NCBI GenBank assembly: GCA_944386565.1
Contig: CALXBO010000007.1
Location: 1-64,000, forward strand
Direction: 5' to 3'
DNA from: an uncultured Ruthenibacterium sp.
Lineage (GTDB): Bacteria; Bacillota; Clostridia; Oscillospirales; Ruminococcaceae
Length of the DNA stretch: 64,000 nt
Shown piece by piece: positions 43,357-50,483 of the stretch (within the stretch, counting starts at the first letter, position 1; every line of letters starts with the position of its first letter). The position numbers and the translations under genes are program-made. The notes under the pieces are model-generated. The model saw nothing but the letters and a program-made list of their open reading frames with translations. It was not told where the DNA came from and searched no databases.

Positions 43357-44730
43357 TTACTGCTGCGCGCGGGCTTCCTCCCGGGCAAAGAGACGGCGGA
43401 TCGTGAACAGCATCGTGACGAAGCACGCCGTGCCGCCGATGAAGTTGGAGATCGGCTCCGCGAGAAACACGCCGTTCACGCCGAATCCGACGCACGGCAG
43501 AAGCAGCGTGAGGGGGACGACGATGACGATCTTGCGGAACAGGGAGAAGAACACAGCCTGCTTCGACTGCCCGAGACCCACGAAGGTCGACTGGCCTGCA
43601 AACTGCAGGGCCATCATGAAAAAGCCGAAGAAATAGATGTGCAGCGAGGGCACGCCCTTGGCGATCAGGTCCGGGGCGGAATTGAACACGCCCATGACCG
43701 CCGCGGGGAACAGGAAGAGAAGCAGCCACGCGATGAGCATGTACACGACGCTCACAATGCTCATGAACGCAACGCCCTGCTTGACACGGGAGAACTTCCG
43801 CGCGCCGAAATTGTATCCGAGCACGGGCTGTGCGCCGTTCGTGAGGCCCTGAATCGGCAGCGCCACAACGTCGCGCACGGAGTTCAGCACGGCCATGATG
43901 GCCACGTAGACGTCGCCGCCGCTGTCGCGCAGCGTGGCGTTGCAGGCCACCTGAACCGCGCCGTTCGTGGCCGACATGATGAACCCGGCCAGTCCGAGCC
44001 CGGTGATCTCGCGCAACAGCGCGGCGCGCGGGCGCATCGTGGCGCGGCTCAGCCGCAGAACGGTCTTCGGCCCGGTCAGAAAGCACATCACCCACGCGGC
44101 GGACAACATCTGGGAGATCACCGTCGCCACGGCCGCGCCGCGCACGCCCATGCCGAACCCGAAGATGAAGATGGGGTCGAGCGCGATGTTGACTGCCGCG
44201 CCCAGAAGCACGGTCATCATGCCCGTGCGGGCAAAGCCCTGCACGTTGATGAAGCCGTTCATACCCGTGCCGATCATCACGAACGGCGTGCCGATGAGGT
44301 AGATCGTCAGATATTCCTGTGCATAAGGGTAACTGGCGTCGCTCGCGCCGAACAGGTACAGGATGGGGCGCAGAAACGCGTAACAGAGCGCCATCAGCGC
44401 CACGCACGAAACGCAGAGCATCGTGAACGTACAGCCCATGATCTCCTGCGCGCGGCGGTCGTCGTGATGCCCGCGCGCGATGGAGCAAAGCGGCGCGCCG
44501 CCCATGCCGAACAGGTTCGTGAACGCCGTGATGAGCGTCACGACCGGGAACGTCAGGCCGAGCCCGGTCAGCGCCAGCGTGGAGACGTCCGGCAGGTGGC
44601 CGATGTAGATGCGGTCCACGATGTTGTACAGCACCTGGACCAGCTGCGCCACGGTCATGGGAACGGCAAGCGCCAGAATGTGCCGTGTCACACTGCCCAC
44701 CGAAAAATCACTGCCCGACGTTGTCTGCAA
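43357..44730 (-). CDS. MATE family efflux transporter (third)
   Basis: 457-residue, 12-helix exporter. LVQVLYNIVDRIYIGHLPDVSTLALTG, MGGAPLCSIARGHHDD and YNFGARKFSRVKQG are typical. Shares LFGASDASYPYA and RTGMMTVLLGAAVNIALDPIFIF with the MATE at 37456, so these two are paralogues. Stands 61 bp downstream of the shortened antiporter gene on the same strand. Confidence 0.92.
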   Translation of the reverse strand: MQTTSGSDFSVGSVTRHILALAVPMTVAQLVQVLYNIVDRIYIGHLPDVSTLALTGLGLTFPVVTLITAFTNLFGMGGAPLCSIARGHHDDRRAQEIMGCTFTMLCVSCVALMALCYAFLRPILYLFGASDASYPYAQEYLTIYLIGTPFVMIGTGMNGFINVQGFARTGMMTVLLGAAVNIALDPIFIFGFGMGVRGAAVATVISQMLSAAWVMCFLTGPKTVLRLSRATMRPRAALLREITGLGLAGFIMSATNGAVQVACNATLRDSGGDVYVAIMAVLNSVRDVVALPIQGLTNGAQPVLGYNFGARKFSRVKQGVAFMSIVSVVYMLIAWLLLFLFPAAVMGVFNSAPDLIAKGVPSLHIYFFGFFMMALQFAGQSTFVGLGQSKQAVFFSLFRKIVIVVPLTLLLPCVGFGVNGVFLAEPISNFIGGTACFVTMLFTIRRLFAREEARAQQ

Positions 44731-44791
44731 CGCTTGTCCCTCCGCTTCTGCATCCTGCTACTTTATTACATATATATTTATATTTATTATT

Positions 44792-45532
44792 TTATTGCGC
44801 GCCGGAGGCTTTGTCAACGCGGGCCGGTTTCAGCAGACGGCGGTACGTCGCGTCCACCAGAAACGCACCCAGCGGCGCGGTGATCAGAATGGCGAGAACG
44901 GCGACGGTCAGGACGGTGTTGCCGCACGCGAGACCCATCGAGAGCGGGATGGAGCCGATGGCGGCCTGAACGGTCGCTTTGGGGAGGTAGGCGAGCATGC
45001 AGAACAGGCGCTCGCGCCGGTCGAGCGCCGTGCCCAGCAGGCACACGAACACGCCCGCCATGCGGAACACAAGCGCGCCGAAAATCACGGCCACGGCCGC
45101 CGCGCCGCTCGCAAGCGCGTAGCGGATGTCGACGGCCGCGCCGACCAGCACGAACAACAGCACTTCCGCCGCCACCCAGAGCTTGGAGAACTTGGCCGAC
45201 AGCCGGGCCGCGGCCTCCGGCCGGGCGCGCTGCAAAGCGATGCCCGCCGCCATGACAGCCAACAGACCCGAGAATCCAATGATGCCCGTCAGCGCGTGCT
45301 CCAGCGTGACGAGCAGGAACGACACAATCAGCAGGATGAGAACGTTCATGCTGTCCCGCAGGTGCACGCGGCGGAAGAATGCCGCCAGAGCAAGACCGCA
45401 AACGGCGCCGCCCGCCGCGCCCAGCACGATGCCCGTCACCAGCATTCCGAGCAGGGGAGGAAGATGCAGCCGCTGCGCCAGCGCGCCCAGCAGCATCCCG
45501 CATGAAAACAACAGGGCAAGACTCAATAACAT
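44792..45532 (-). CDS. Cation:proton antiporter (CPA1-like), internally deleted
   Basis: 246 residues against roughly 390-410 for the family. Residues 1-36 match the normal N-terminus (SLALLFSCGMLLGALAQRLHLPPLLGMLVTGIVLG), then the sequence jumps directly to AAGGAVCGLALAAFFRRVHLRDSMNVLILLIVSFLLVTLE, which belongs to the middle of the family. About 150 residues covering helices 3-6, including the ion-binding Asp region, are missing, yet the frame is intact to the normal C-terminus. It is probably a decayed gene or, less likely, a small repurposed membrane protein. Confidence 0.7.
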   Translation of the reverse strand: MLLSLALLFSCGMLLGALAQRLHLPPLLGMLVTGIVLGAAGGAVCGLALAAFFRRVHLRDSMNVLILLIVSFLLVTLEHALTGIIGFSGLLAVMAAGIALQRARPEAAARLSAKFSKLWVAAEVLLFVLVGAAVDIRYALASGAAAVAVIFGALVFRMAGVFVCLLGTALDRRERLFCMLAYLPKATVQAAIGSIPLSMGLACGNTVLTVAVLAILITAPLGAFLVDATYRRLLKPARVDKASGAQ

Positions 45533-45546
45533 GATTTACTCCTTTC

Positions 45547-45577
45547 CGCGGAAACAAAAAGAGCCGATGCTTCCGCG
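45547..45577 (-). promoter_or_regulatory. Hairpin next to the antiporter SD
   Basis: CGCGGAA and TTCCGCG arms (7 bp) enclose a 17-nt loop and end beside the AAAGGAG SD. It could gate translation; ion-responsive riboswitches occur before such antiporters, but no known aptamer was recognised. Confidence 0.35.
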
Positions 45578-45770
45578 ATGCAAATTCATCACAGAAGTCA
45601 TCAGCTCATAACGGCAGTTCAGGCAAAAGTCTCGGGAGAACTTCATTCCCGCGGGTGCAATCATATCATAAACGGCGGGTGAATGCAGGAGAAAAATGCG
45701 AGCCGGGGCGGCGTTTCTCTTCTCCACAAAAAAATATCGGAAAGGGGAAAAGTCCTCGTGCGGCTTTTTC
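45578..45770. other. Intergenic stretch without a recognised gene
   Basis: Part of a 645-bp gap between the antiporter and lacI genes. Minus-strand leader of the antiporter gene probably lies at 45578-45665, with a CGGGA/TCCCG hairpin near 45638. Short ORFs on both strands (up to 87 codons) have no SD and no family resemblance. Confidence 0.4.
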
Positions 45771-45800
45771 TTGACATCTGCCCCCTCCGTATTCTATAAT
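45771..45800 (+). promoter_or_regulatory. Consensus promoter of a very short transcript
   Basis: TTGACA (45771-45776), 18 bp, TATAAT (45795-45800), followed at once by a strong terminator. Confidence 0.75.
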
Positions 45801-45806
45801 GCGGAC

Positions 45807-45849
45807 AAAGGCAAGGGCGCCGGGTCCGGAAGGACCCGGCGCCTTTTTT
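45807..45849 (+). ncRNA. Putative 40-45-nt hairpin RNA
   Basis: Transcription from the promoter at 45771-45800 should begin near 45807 and stop at 45849, since a perfect 12-bp GC stem (45816-45827 with 45832-45843, GGAA loop) and six T follow. No ORF fits. It may be a tiny regulatory RNA, an RNA polymerase trap, or an insulator before lacI. Confidence 0.45.
45816..45849 (+). terminator. Strong terminator hairpin
   Basis: GGCGCCGGGTCC, GGAA loop, GGACCCGGCGCC, TTTTTT. Confidence 0.9.
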
Positions 45850-45954
45850 CTGCCCTGTACGGGCCTTGTGCACTCCGGACGCGGACAAAATGCGGGCGCC
45901 CGAAAAGACCAATAGGACAAAATATAAAACTATTTGAACCAATACATTCCCGAA

Positions 45955-45971
45955 TTTAGACATTTTAGACA
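45955..45971 (+). repeat. Tandem TTTAGACA repeat
   Basis: TTTAGACA at 45955-45962 and 45964-45971, 9-bp period, in an AT-rich stretch about 35 bp upstream of the lacI promoter. Possible activator or repressor sites. Confidence 0.4.
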
Positions 45972-46004
45972 ATCCAAATGAGGAAAATGTGTGAAAATCG
46001 AACC

Positions 46005-46033
46005 TTGACGATTTTATCCGCGAAGAGTATTCT
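46005..46033 (+). promoter_or_regulatory. Promoter of the lacI-led sugar operon
   Basis: TTGACG (46005-46010), 17 bp, TATTCT (46028-46033). Confidence 0.75.
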
Positions 46034-46054
46034 AAAGACACAGGCAAAGCATAA

Positions 46055-46081
46055 CGATAACGTAAACGATAACGTAAACGA
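46055..46081 (+). promoter_or_regulatory. Tandem 12-bp repeat, candidate LacI-family operator
   Basis: CGATAACGTAAA twice in a row (46055-46066, 46067-46078) plus a partial third copy, about 15-40 bp after the predicted transcription start. Position suits repression of the operon by the regulator encoded just downstream. No simple dyad. Confidence 0.5.
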
Positions 46082-46177
46082 GAAACTGGTATGGATACGA
46101 GTCTTTTAGCGGCGAACGACACCGTTCAGGCGAAGAAAAGCAAAGCCAATATCTGGATGCATAAAGGGAAAAATGCC

Positions 46178-47278
46178 ATGGACGCTCACGCTGATTTACA
46201 AAAAGACGGTCCGGTCACCATCAAGGATATTTCGAACCGGCTGCATATCTCCGCGGTTTCCGTGCATCGTGCGCTGTCCGGCAAGGAGGGCGTGAGCGAT
46301 AAGCTGCGGAATCAGGTCCTGCGGACGGCAAAAGAGATGGGATACGAGATCAACTACGCGGCGGCTTCCCTGAAGCGGAAGCCCACACGCGTTGCCGTGG
46401 TCCTTCCGCAGGACGGCGGGCTCTACTTTGCTTATATCTGGAAGGGGATGCGGGCCAGTCTCAAAGAGGTCAAAGGCCTGAACGTTGAGGTGGAGGAATT
46501 TGTCTGCCAAAGCGAGGACGAACAGTATGAGATCCTCAGGCAGATCGCAGACGAAGGAGACGCCTTCGCGGGAGTCATCACCTTTTCTTTTACGCGCCAG
46601 CCGCGCGTATTGCTTCAGTTCCAGCGGCTGATCGCACAGGGGACGATGCTGGTGGTCGTCGACGATGAACTGAAGGAGCCGGAAGGCGCTTACTGCGTGC
46701 CGGCAAACGAAAAAATACTGGGAGAAACCGCAGGGGAGTTCGTGAGCATGATCGTGCCGGACAAAGGCGCCGTCGTGATCACGAGCGGCCGTACGGATTC
46801 CAAAATACACATCAACAAGGTGAACAGCTTCATCGGTTGTCTTGCAAAAAACAAACCGGATCTGAAGGTCTATGTCGTCGAGGGGTATTACAATGATGCC
46901 GAGTCCGACGACCGGATCTGCAAAGCTGTGGGTGAGGTTCTTGCACAGCATCCGGAGACTGTCGCCTGTTATGCGCTCACATCGCACGACAATGTTCCCA
47001 TGGTTCGGGCGGTGGAGCAGGCCGGGATGGCCGACCGCGTTTCCGTGGTCGGGACCGACCTCAACCAATCGACATCCGATATGCTCAGAAAGGGGCAGCT
47101 GAAGGCGGTTCTCAATCAGGCGGCCTACATGAAAGGATATGCGGCCATGCACATCCTTGTGGACCGTGTGGTGAAGAACATCGAGCCGCCGAGGCGCTTC
47201 GACTGTCAGATCGATGTCGTGATCCGTAGTAATTTGAGCTTCTATGAACGCTCGAATAATATCATAGCTTGGAGGTAA
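46178..47278 (+). CDS. LacI family transcriptional regulator
   Basis: 366-residue sugar-responsive regulator. The N-terminal helix-turn-helix is VTIKDISNRLHISAVSVHRALSGKEGVSDKLR, followed by a periplasmic-binding-protein-like domain of the type-1 class (VAVVLPQDGGLYFAYIWKGMRASL onward). ATG at 46178 has AAAGGG 9 bp upstream and places the HTH 12 residues in; the frame is open from ATG 46091, which would add 29 residues. First gene of the operon, 4 bp before the binding-protein gene, so probably autoregulated. Inducer is likely a uronate- or hexosamine-containing oligosaccharide. Confidence 0.88.
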   Translation: MDAHADLQKDGPVTIKDISNRLHISAVSVHRALSGKEGVSDKLRNQVLRTAKEMGYEINYAAASLKRKPTRVAVVLPQDGGLYFAYIWKGMRASLKEVKGLNVEVEEFVCQSEDEQYEILRQIADEGDAFAGVITFSFTRQPRVLLQFQRLIAQGTMLVVVDDELKEPEGAYCVPANEKILGETAGEFVSMIVPDKGAVVITSGRTDSKIHINKVNSFIGCLAKNKPDLKVYVVEGYYNDAESDDRICKAVGEVLAQHPETVACYALTSHDNVPMVRAVEQAGMADRVSVVGTDLNQSTSDMLRKGQLKAVLNQAAYMKGYAAMHILVDRVVKNIEPPRRFDCQIDVVIRSNLSFYERSNNIIAWR

Positions 47279-47282
47279 AACG

Positions 47283-48599
47283 ATGAAAAAGGTACTGAAA
47301 AGACTGGGAGTCGTTATGGTCTGCGGCGCAATGCTGACGACGATGATGGCTGGCTGCGGCAGCGCGAGCTCTTCGGCAGCGGGCTCCACCGCCGGTTCCA
47401 CCGCCGGCAGCACGGCTTCCGGTGATCGTGAGTTCGAAGGCGTCAAGCTGGTGTACTGGTCCAACTGGGAAGCCACTGAGCCTCAGGGCGTTGTCATCAC
47501 CGAGGCGGTTAAAGCGTTTGAAGAGGAGACCGGCGCTGAGGTCGATCTTCAGTTCAAGGGCCGCAAGGGCATCAAGGAAGGCCTGATCCCCGCTCTGGAC
47601 GCTGACCAGCAGGTCGATATGTTCGACGGCGCGCAGAACAAGAGCAACTACGGCGACCGCATCCTCTGCCTGGAGGATCTCGTGGCTGAGAACGACTACG
47701 AGAAGGACACCAACCCCGTTATGATGGAGCTGAGCCGCAGCTACTACGAAGACGGCAAGCTCTATGAGATCCCCTATCAGATGAAGGCCAACGGCTATAT
47801 GTACAACAAGGGTCTGTTCGAGCAGGCCGGCATCACGGAAGTCCCCAGCACCTGGGATGAGTTCCTGACTGTCTGCCAGACCCTGAAGGACGCGGGCATC
47901 ACTCCGCTCACCACGGATGACGCGTATGCCATGCAGGCCTTCGGCATGCACCTGGCCCGCCTGATCGGCGACGAGGAAGTCAAGGACGTCGTCAACAACG
48001 GCGGCTGGGATCGCCCGGAAGTCCTTGAGACGGCTCAGGCGTTCGAAGAGCTCGCTTCGAAGGGCTACTTCTCCACGCAGGTCGGTTCCAACGTATGGCC
48101 CACCGGTCAGAACACGGAGCTTGCCACCGGCAAAGCTGCCATGTACTGCGTCGGCACCTATGTCGTGAACGAGACGAAGGGCATCACCGGCCCGGACTTC
48201 CAGTGGGGCTTCTTCGGCTATCCGGAACTGCCCGACGGCATCAACGGCCTGGAGGCCATGGTTATCGGCAACCAGAGCTTTGCAATCACCAACAAGTGCG
48301 AGAACCCCGAGGCTGCGTTTGCTCTTATCACGATGCTGACCCGCGGCGAATGGGATGCGAAGCTGTCTGAGGAGAGCCTTGCTCTGCCCGCCGACATCAA
48401 CAACACGTCCTGGCCCGAGCAGCTGATGGATGCCAAGCCCTATATGGACAACTGCACCGAGATCTTCGCCACTTCCGGCGGCCTCGAGAACAATCCCGAC
48501 ATCACCCCGGCGCTGAAAGAGAATCTGATGAAGCTGTATGCAGGCACCTGCACTGCGGAAGAATTCGTTACGAATATGCTGGCTGCGTCCAAGGGTTAA
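47283..48599 (+). CDS. ABC transporter sugar-binding lipoprotein
   Basis: 438-residue extracellular binding protein. Signal peptide with lipobox MMAGC (Cys25), then an Ala/Gly/Ser/Thr repeat linker, then a family-1 (carbohydrate) binding fold: LVYWSNWEATEPQGVVITEAVKAFEEETG and later YMYNKGLFEQAGITEVPSTWDEFL. Feeds the two permeases downstream. Codon use is more biased than in the regulator (frequent GGC, CTG, AAG), suggesting high expression. Expected ligand is a sulfated or unsaturated uronate oligosaccharide from context. Confidence 0.93.
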   Translation: MKKVLKRLGVVMVCGAMLTTMMAGCGSASSSAAGSTAGSTAGSTASGDREFEGVKLVYWSNWEATEPQGVVITEAVKAFEEETGAEVDLQFKGRKGIKEGLIPALDADQQVDMFDGAQNKSNYGDRILCLEDLVAENDYEKDTNPVMMELSRSYYEDGKLYEIPYQMKANGYMYNKGLFEQAGITEVPSTWDEFLTVCQTLKDAGITPLTTDDAYAMQAFGMHLARLIGDEEVKDVVNNGGWDRPEVLETAQAFEELASKGYFSTQVGSNVWPTGQNTELATGKAAMYCVGTYVVNETKGITGPDFQWGFFGYPELPDGINGLEAMVIGNQSFAITNKCENPEAAFALITMLTRGEWDAKLSEESLALPADINNTSWPEQLMDAKPYMDNCTEIFATSGGLENNPDITPALKENLMKLYAGTCTAEEFVTNMLAASKG

Positions 48600-48615
48600 G
48601 ACGGAACTACGGTAT

Positions 48616-48650
48616 GGCGGACAGCTTTGACGGCTGTCCGCCACTTTTTT
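48616..48650 (+). terminator. Intercistronic attenuator-like hairpin
   Basis: GGCGGACAGC (48616-48625) pairs with GCTGTCCGCC (48633-48642), then ACTTTTTT. Lies between the binding-protein gene and the permeases, so it should keep the binding protein in excess. Confidence 0.8.
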
Positions 48651-48668
48651 CAAGGAAAGGAACTGCAT

Positions 48669-49577
48669 ATGAAACGGAATCGTAGCATGATCATTGCGTT
48701 TGCAGGACCAGCGACCATCTTCTTCCTGGCTACGTTTATTTATCCGATTTTCCGCACACTGGTCATGAGTTTCTTCTCCATTCAGGAGATCACGGACCCG
48801 ATCAGCAAATGGAAGTTCAACGGAATCGGAAACTACGTCAGCCTGCTGCAGACGCCGCTGTACGTTACATCCTGGATCAACCTGTTCAAGATCTTTGTCA
48901 TCGGCGGATGCATCACGCTGGGCGTGTCGCTTCTGCTCGCCGTCATCCTGAAGAGCGGCGTGCACGGCAAAGGTTTCTTCCAGGCGGCCATCTACCTGCC
49001 CAACGTCATCAGCGCCGTGGCCATGGCGACCATGTGGATTCAGTATGTCTTCAATTCTTCCTATGGTTTCCTCACCACGTTCTTCCGCGCGCTGCATCTG
49101 GACTTCCTTGCGAACATCCAGTGGCTTGACGCGGACCACAAGTTCTGGGCCCTGCTGCTCTCTTACTGCTTCGGTATGATCGGTCACTTCATGCTGATCT
49201 GGGTCAGCGGCATCGAGCGCATCAGCCCGGACTTCTATGAGGCCGCGAGCATCGACGGCGCCGGCAAAGTCAGCCAGTTCTTCCGCATCACGCTCCCCCT
49301 GCTGCGCGGTATTTTCCGCACCAACATCATCATGTGGTCCATCAGCGTGTCCGGCTTCTTCATCTGGTCGAAGCTCTTCTCCCCGATCTCGGCGGATACG
49401 AGCACGGTCGTCCCGATGATCTACATGTACGACAAGCTGTTCGGCGCAGAAAACACGGGCGACGTTGTGCGTGACGCGGGCAGCGCGGCGGCCATCGGCG
49501 TTATGCTCTGCCTGTTCATCGTGATCGTGTTCACCATCGTGAACAAGCTGATCAAGAACGACGATCTGGAATTCTAA
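48669..49577 (+). CDS. ABC sugar transporter permease (MalF-like)
   Basis: 302 residues, six predicted helices. FAGPATIFFLATFIYPIFRTLVMSF start and the EAA loop YEAASIDGAGKVSQFFRITLPLL (about residues 195-217) identify it as a carbohydrate-uptake-family-1 permease. Start 48669 has AAGGAAAGG upstream. No cognate ATPase is present; such systems often use a shared MsmK-type ATPase encoded elsewhere. Confidence 0.93.
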   Translation: MKRNRSMIIAFAGPATIFFLATFIYPIFRTLVMSFFSIQEITDPISKWKFNGIGNYVSLLQTPLYVTSWINLFKIFVIGGCITLGVSLLLAVILKSGVHGKGFFQAAIYLPNVISAVAMATMWIQYVFNSSYGFLTTFFRALHLDFLANIQWLDADHKFWALLLSYCFGMIGHFMLIWVSGIERISPDFYEAASIDGAGKVSQFFRITLPLLRGIFRTNIIMWSISVSGFFIWSKLFSPISADTSTVVPMIYMYDKLFGAENTGDVVRDAGSAAAIGVMLCLFIVIVFTIVNKLIKNDDLEF

Positions 49578-49589
49578 GGAGGGGCCATC

Positions 49590-50477
49590 GTGAAATCTAA
49601 GAAGAAAGAACAGAATTTCGTAGGCTCCTACAGCCTGCGCAAAGAGCTTTCGCTCGTCCCCAGTTATCTGGTGCTCGTGCTCTGGGTCGGCTTCACCGCC
49701 GTCATTCTGCTGTGGGTTATCGCCGCCAGCCTGTCCACGACGTCCGACATCTTCACCGGCAACGTCTTCGGCTTTACTTCCGGCGTCCACATCGAGAACT
49801 ACGCCCGCGCATGGACGGCCGGCAACGTGTCCGTGTTCTTCATGAACTCGCTGATCTACTCGGTGATCTCCTGCGCCCTGCTGATCCTGGTCTGCGCCCC
49901 GTATTCGTACGTGCTGCAGCGCTTCCAGTTCCCGGGCTCGAAGCTCATCAAGACGACGCTTGCCGCGACGACCGGCGTTCCCGTCATCATGGTCATCATT
50001 CCTCTGTACATGATCGTGGCCCGTGCCGGCCTGCTGCGTGATCCGATCCCGAACCGCATCGTCCTGATCGTGCTGTTCGTGGCGACGAAGATCCCGTACA
50101 CCACCATCTTCCTCATGGCGTATTTCGAAAACATCTCGCGCTCCTACGAGGAAGCGGCCGCCATCGACGGCTGCCACCCGATCAAGACCTTCTGGAAGAT
50201 CGTCTTCCCGATGGCGCAGGGCGGCCTGATCACCGTGACGATCTTCAACTTCGTCAATATCTGGAACGAGTACTTCCTCTCGCTGATGTTCGTCAACTCC
50301 GACAGTCTGCGTCCTGTGGCGCTCGGCCTGTTCTCGATGATCAACAGCATGCAGTACAGCGGCGACTGGAGCGGTCTGTTCGCATCGGTTATCATCGTGT
50401 TCCTGCCTACGTTTATTCTTTATGTGTGCCTGAGCAAATACATCGTCGGCGGCCTGACCGGCGGCGTGAAAGGATGA
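49590..50477 (+). CDS. ABC sugar transporter permease (MalG-like)
   Basis: 295 residues with about six helices and the EAA loop YEEAAAIDGCHPIKTFWKIVFPM (about residues 186-208). Pairs with the permease encoded 12 bp upstream. GTG start at 49590 with AGGAGGGG SD. Confidence 0.93.
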   Translation: MKSKKKEQNFVGSYSLRKELSLVPSYLVLVLWVGFTAVILLWVIAASLSTTSDIFTGNVFGFTSGVHIENYARAWTAGNVSVFFMNSLIYSVISCALLILVCAPYSYVLQRFQFPGSKLIKTTLAATTGVPVIMVIIPLYMIVARAGLLRDPIPNRIVLIVLFVATKIPYTTIFLMAYFENISRSYEEAAAIDGCHPIKTFWKIVFPMAQGGLITVTIFNFVNIWNEYFLSLMFVNSDSLRPVALGLFSMINSMQYSGDWSGLFASVIIVFLPTFILYVCLSKYIVGGLTGGVKG

Positions 50478-50483
50478 TTTCTG

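Noticed and set aside
46055..46081. Direct-repeat attachment or transposon end near lacI
   Set aside because: No transposase, no inverted terminal repeats and no target duplication; the position after a promoter fits an operator better.
45661..46122. 153-codon minus-strand ORF in the gap before lacI
   Set aside because: No SD, no family resemblance, and it runs across a promoter and terminator on the other strand; treated as non-coding.
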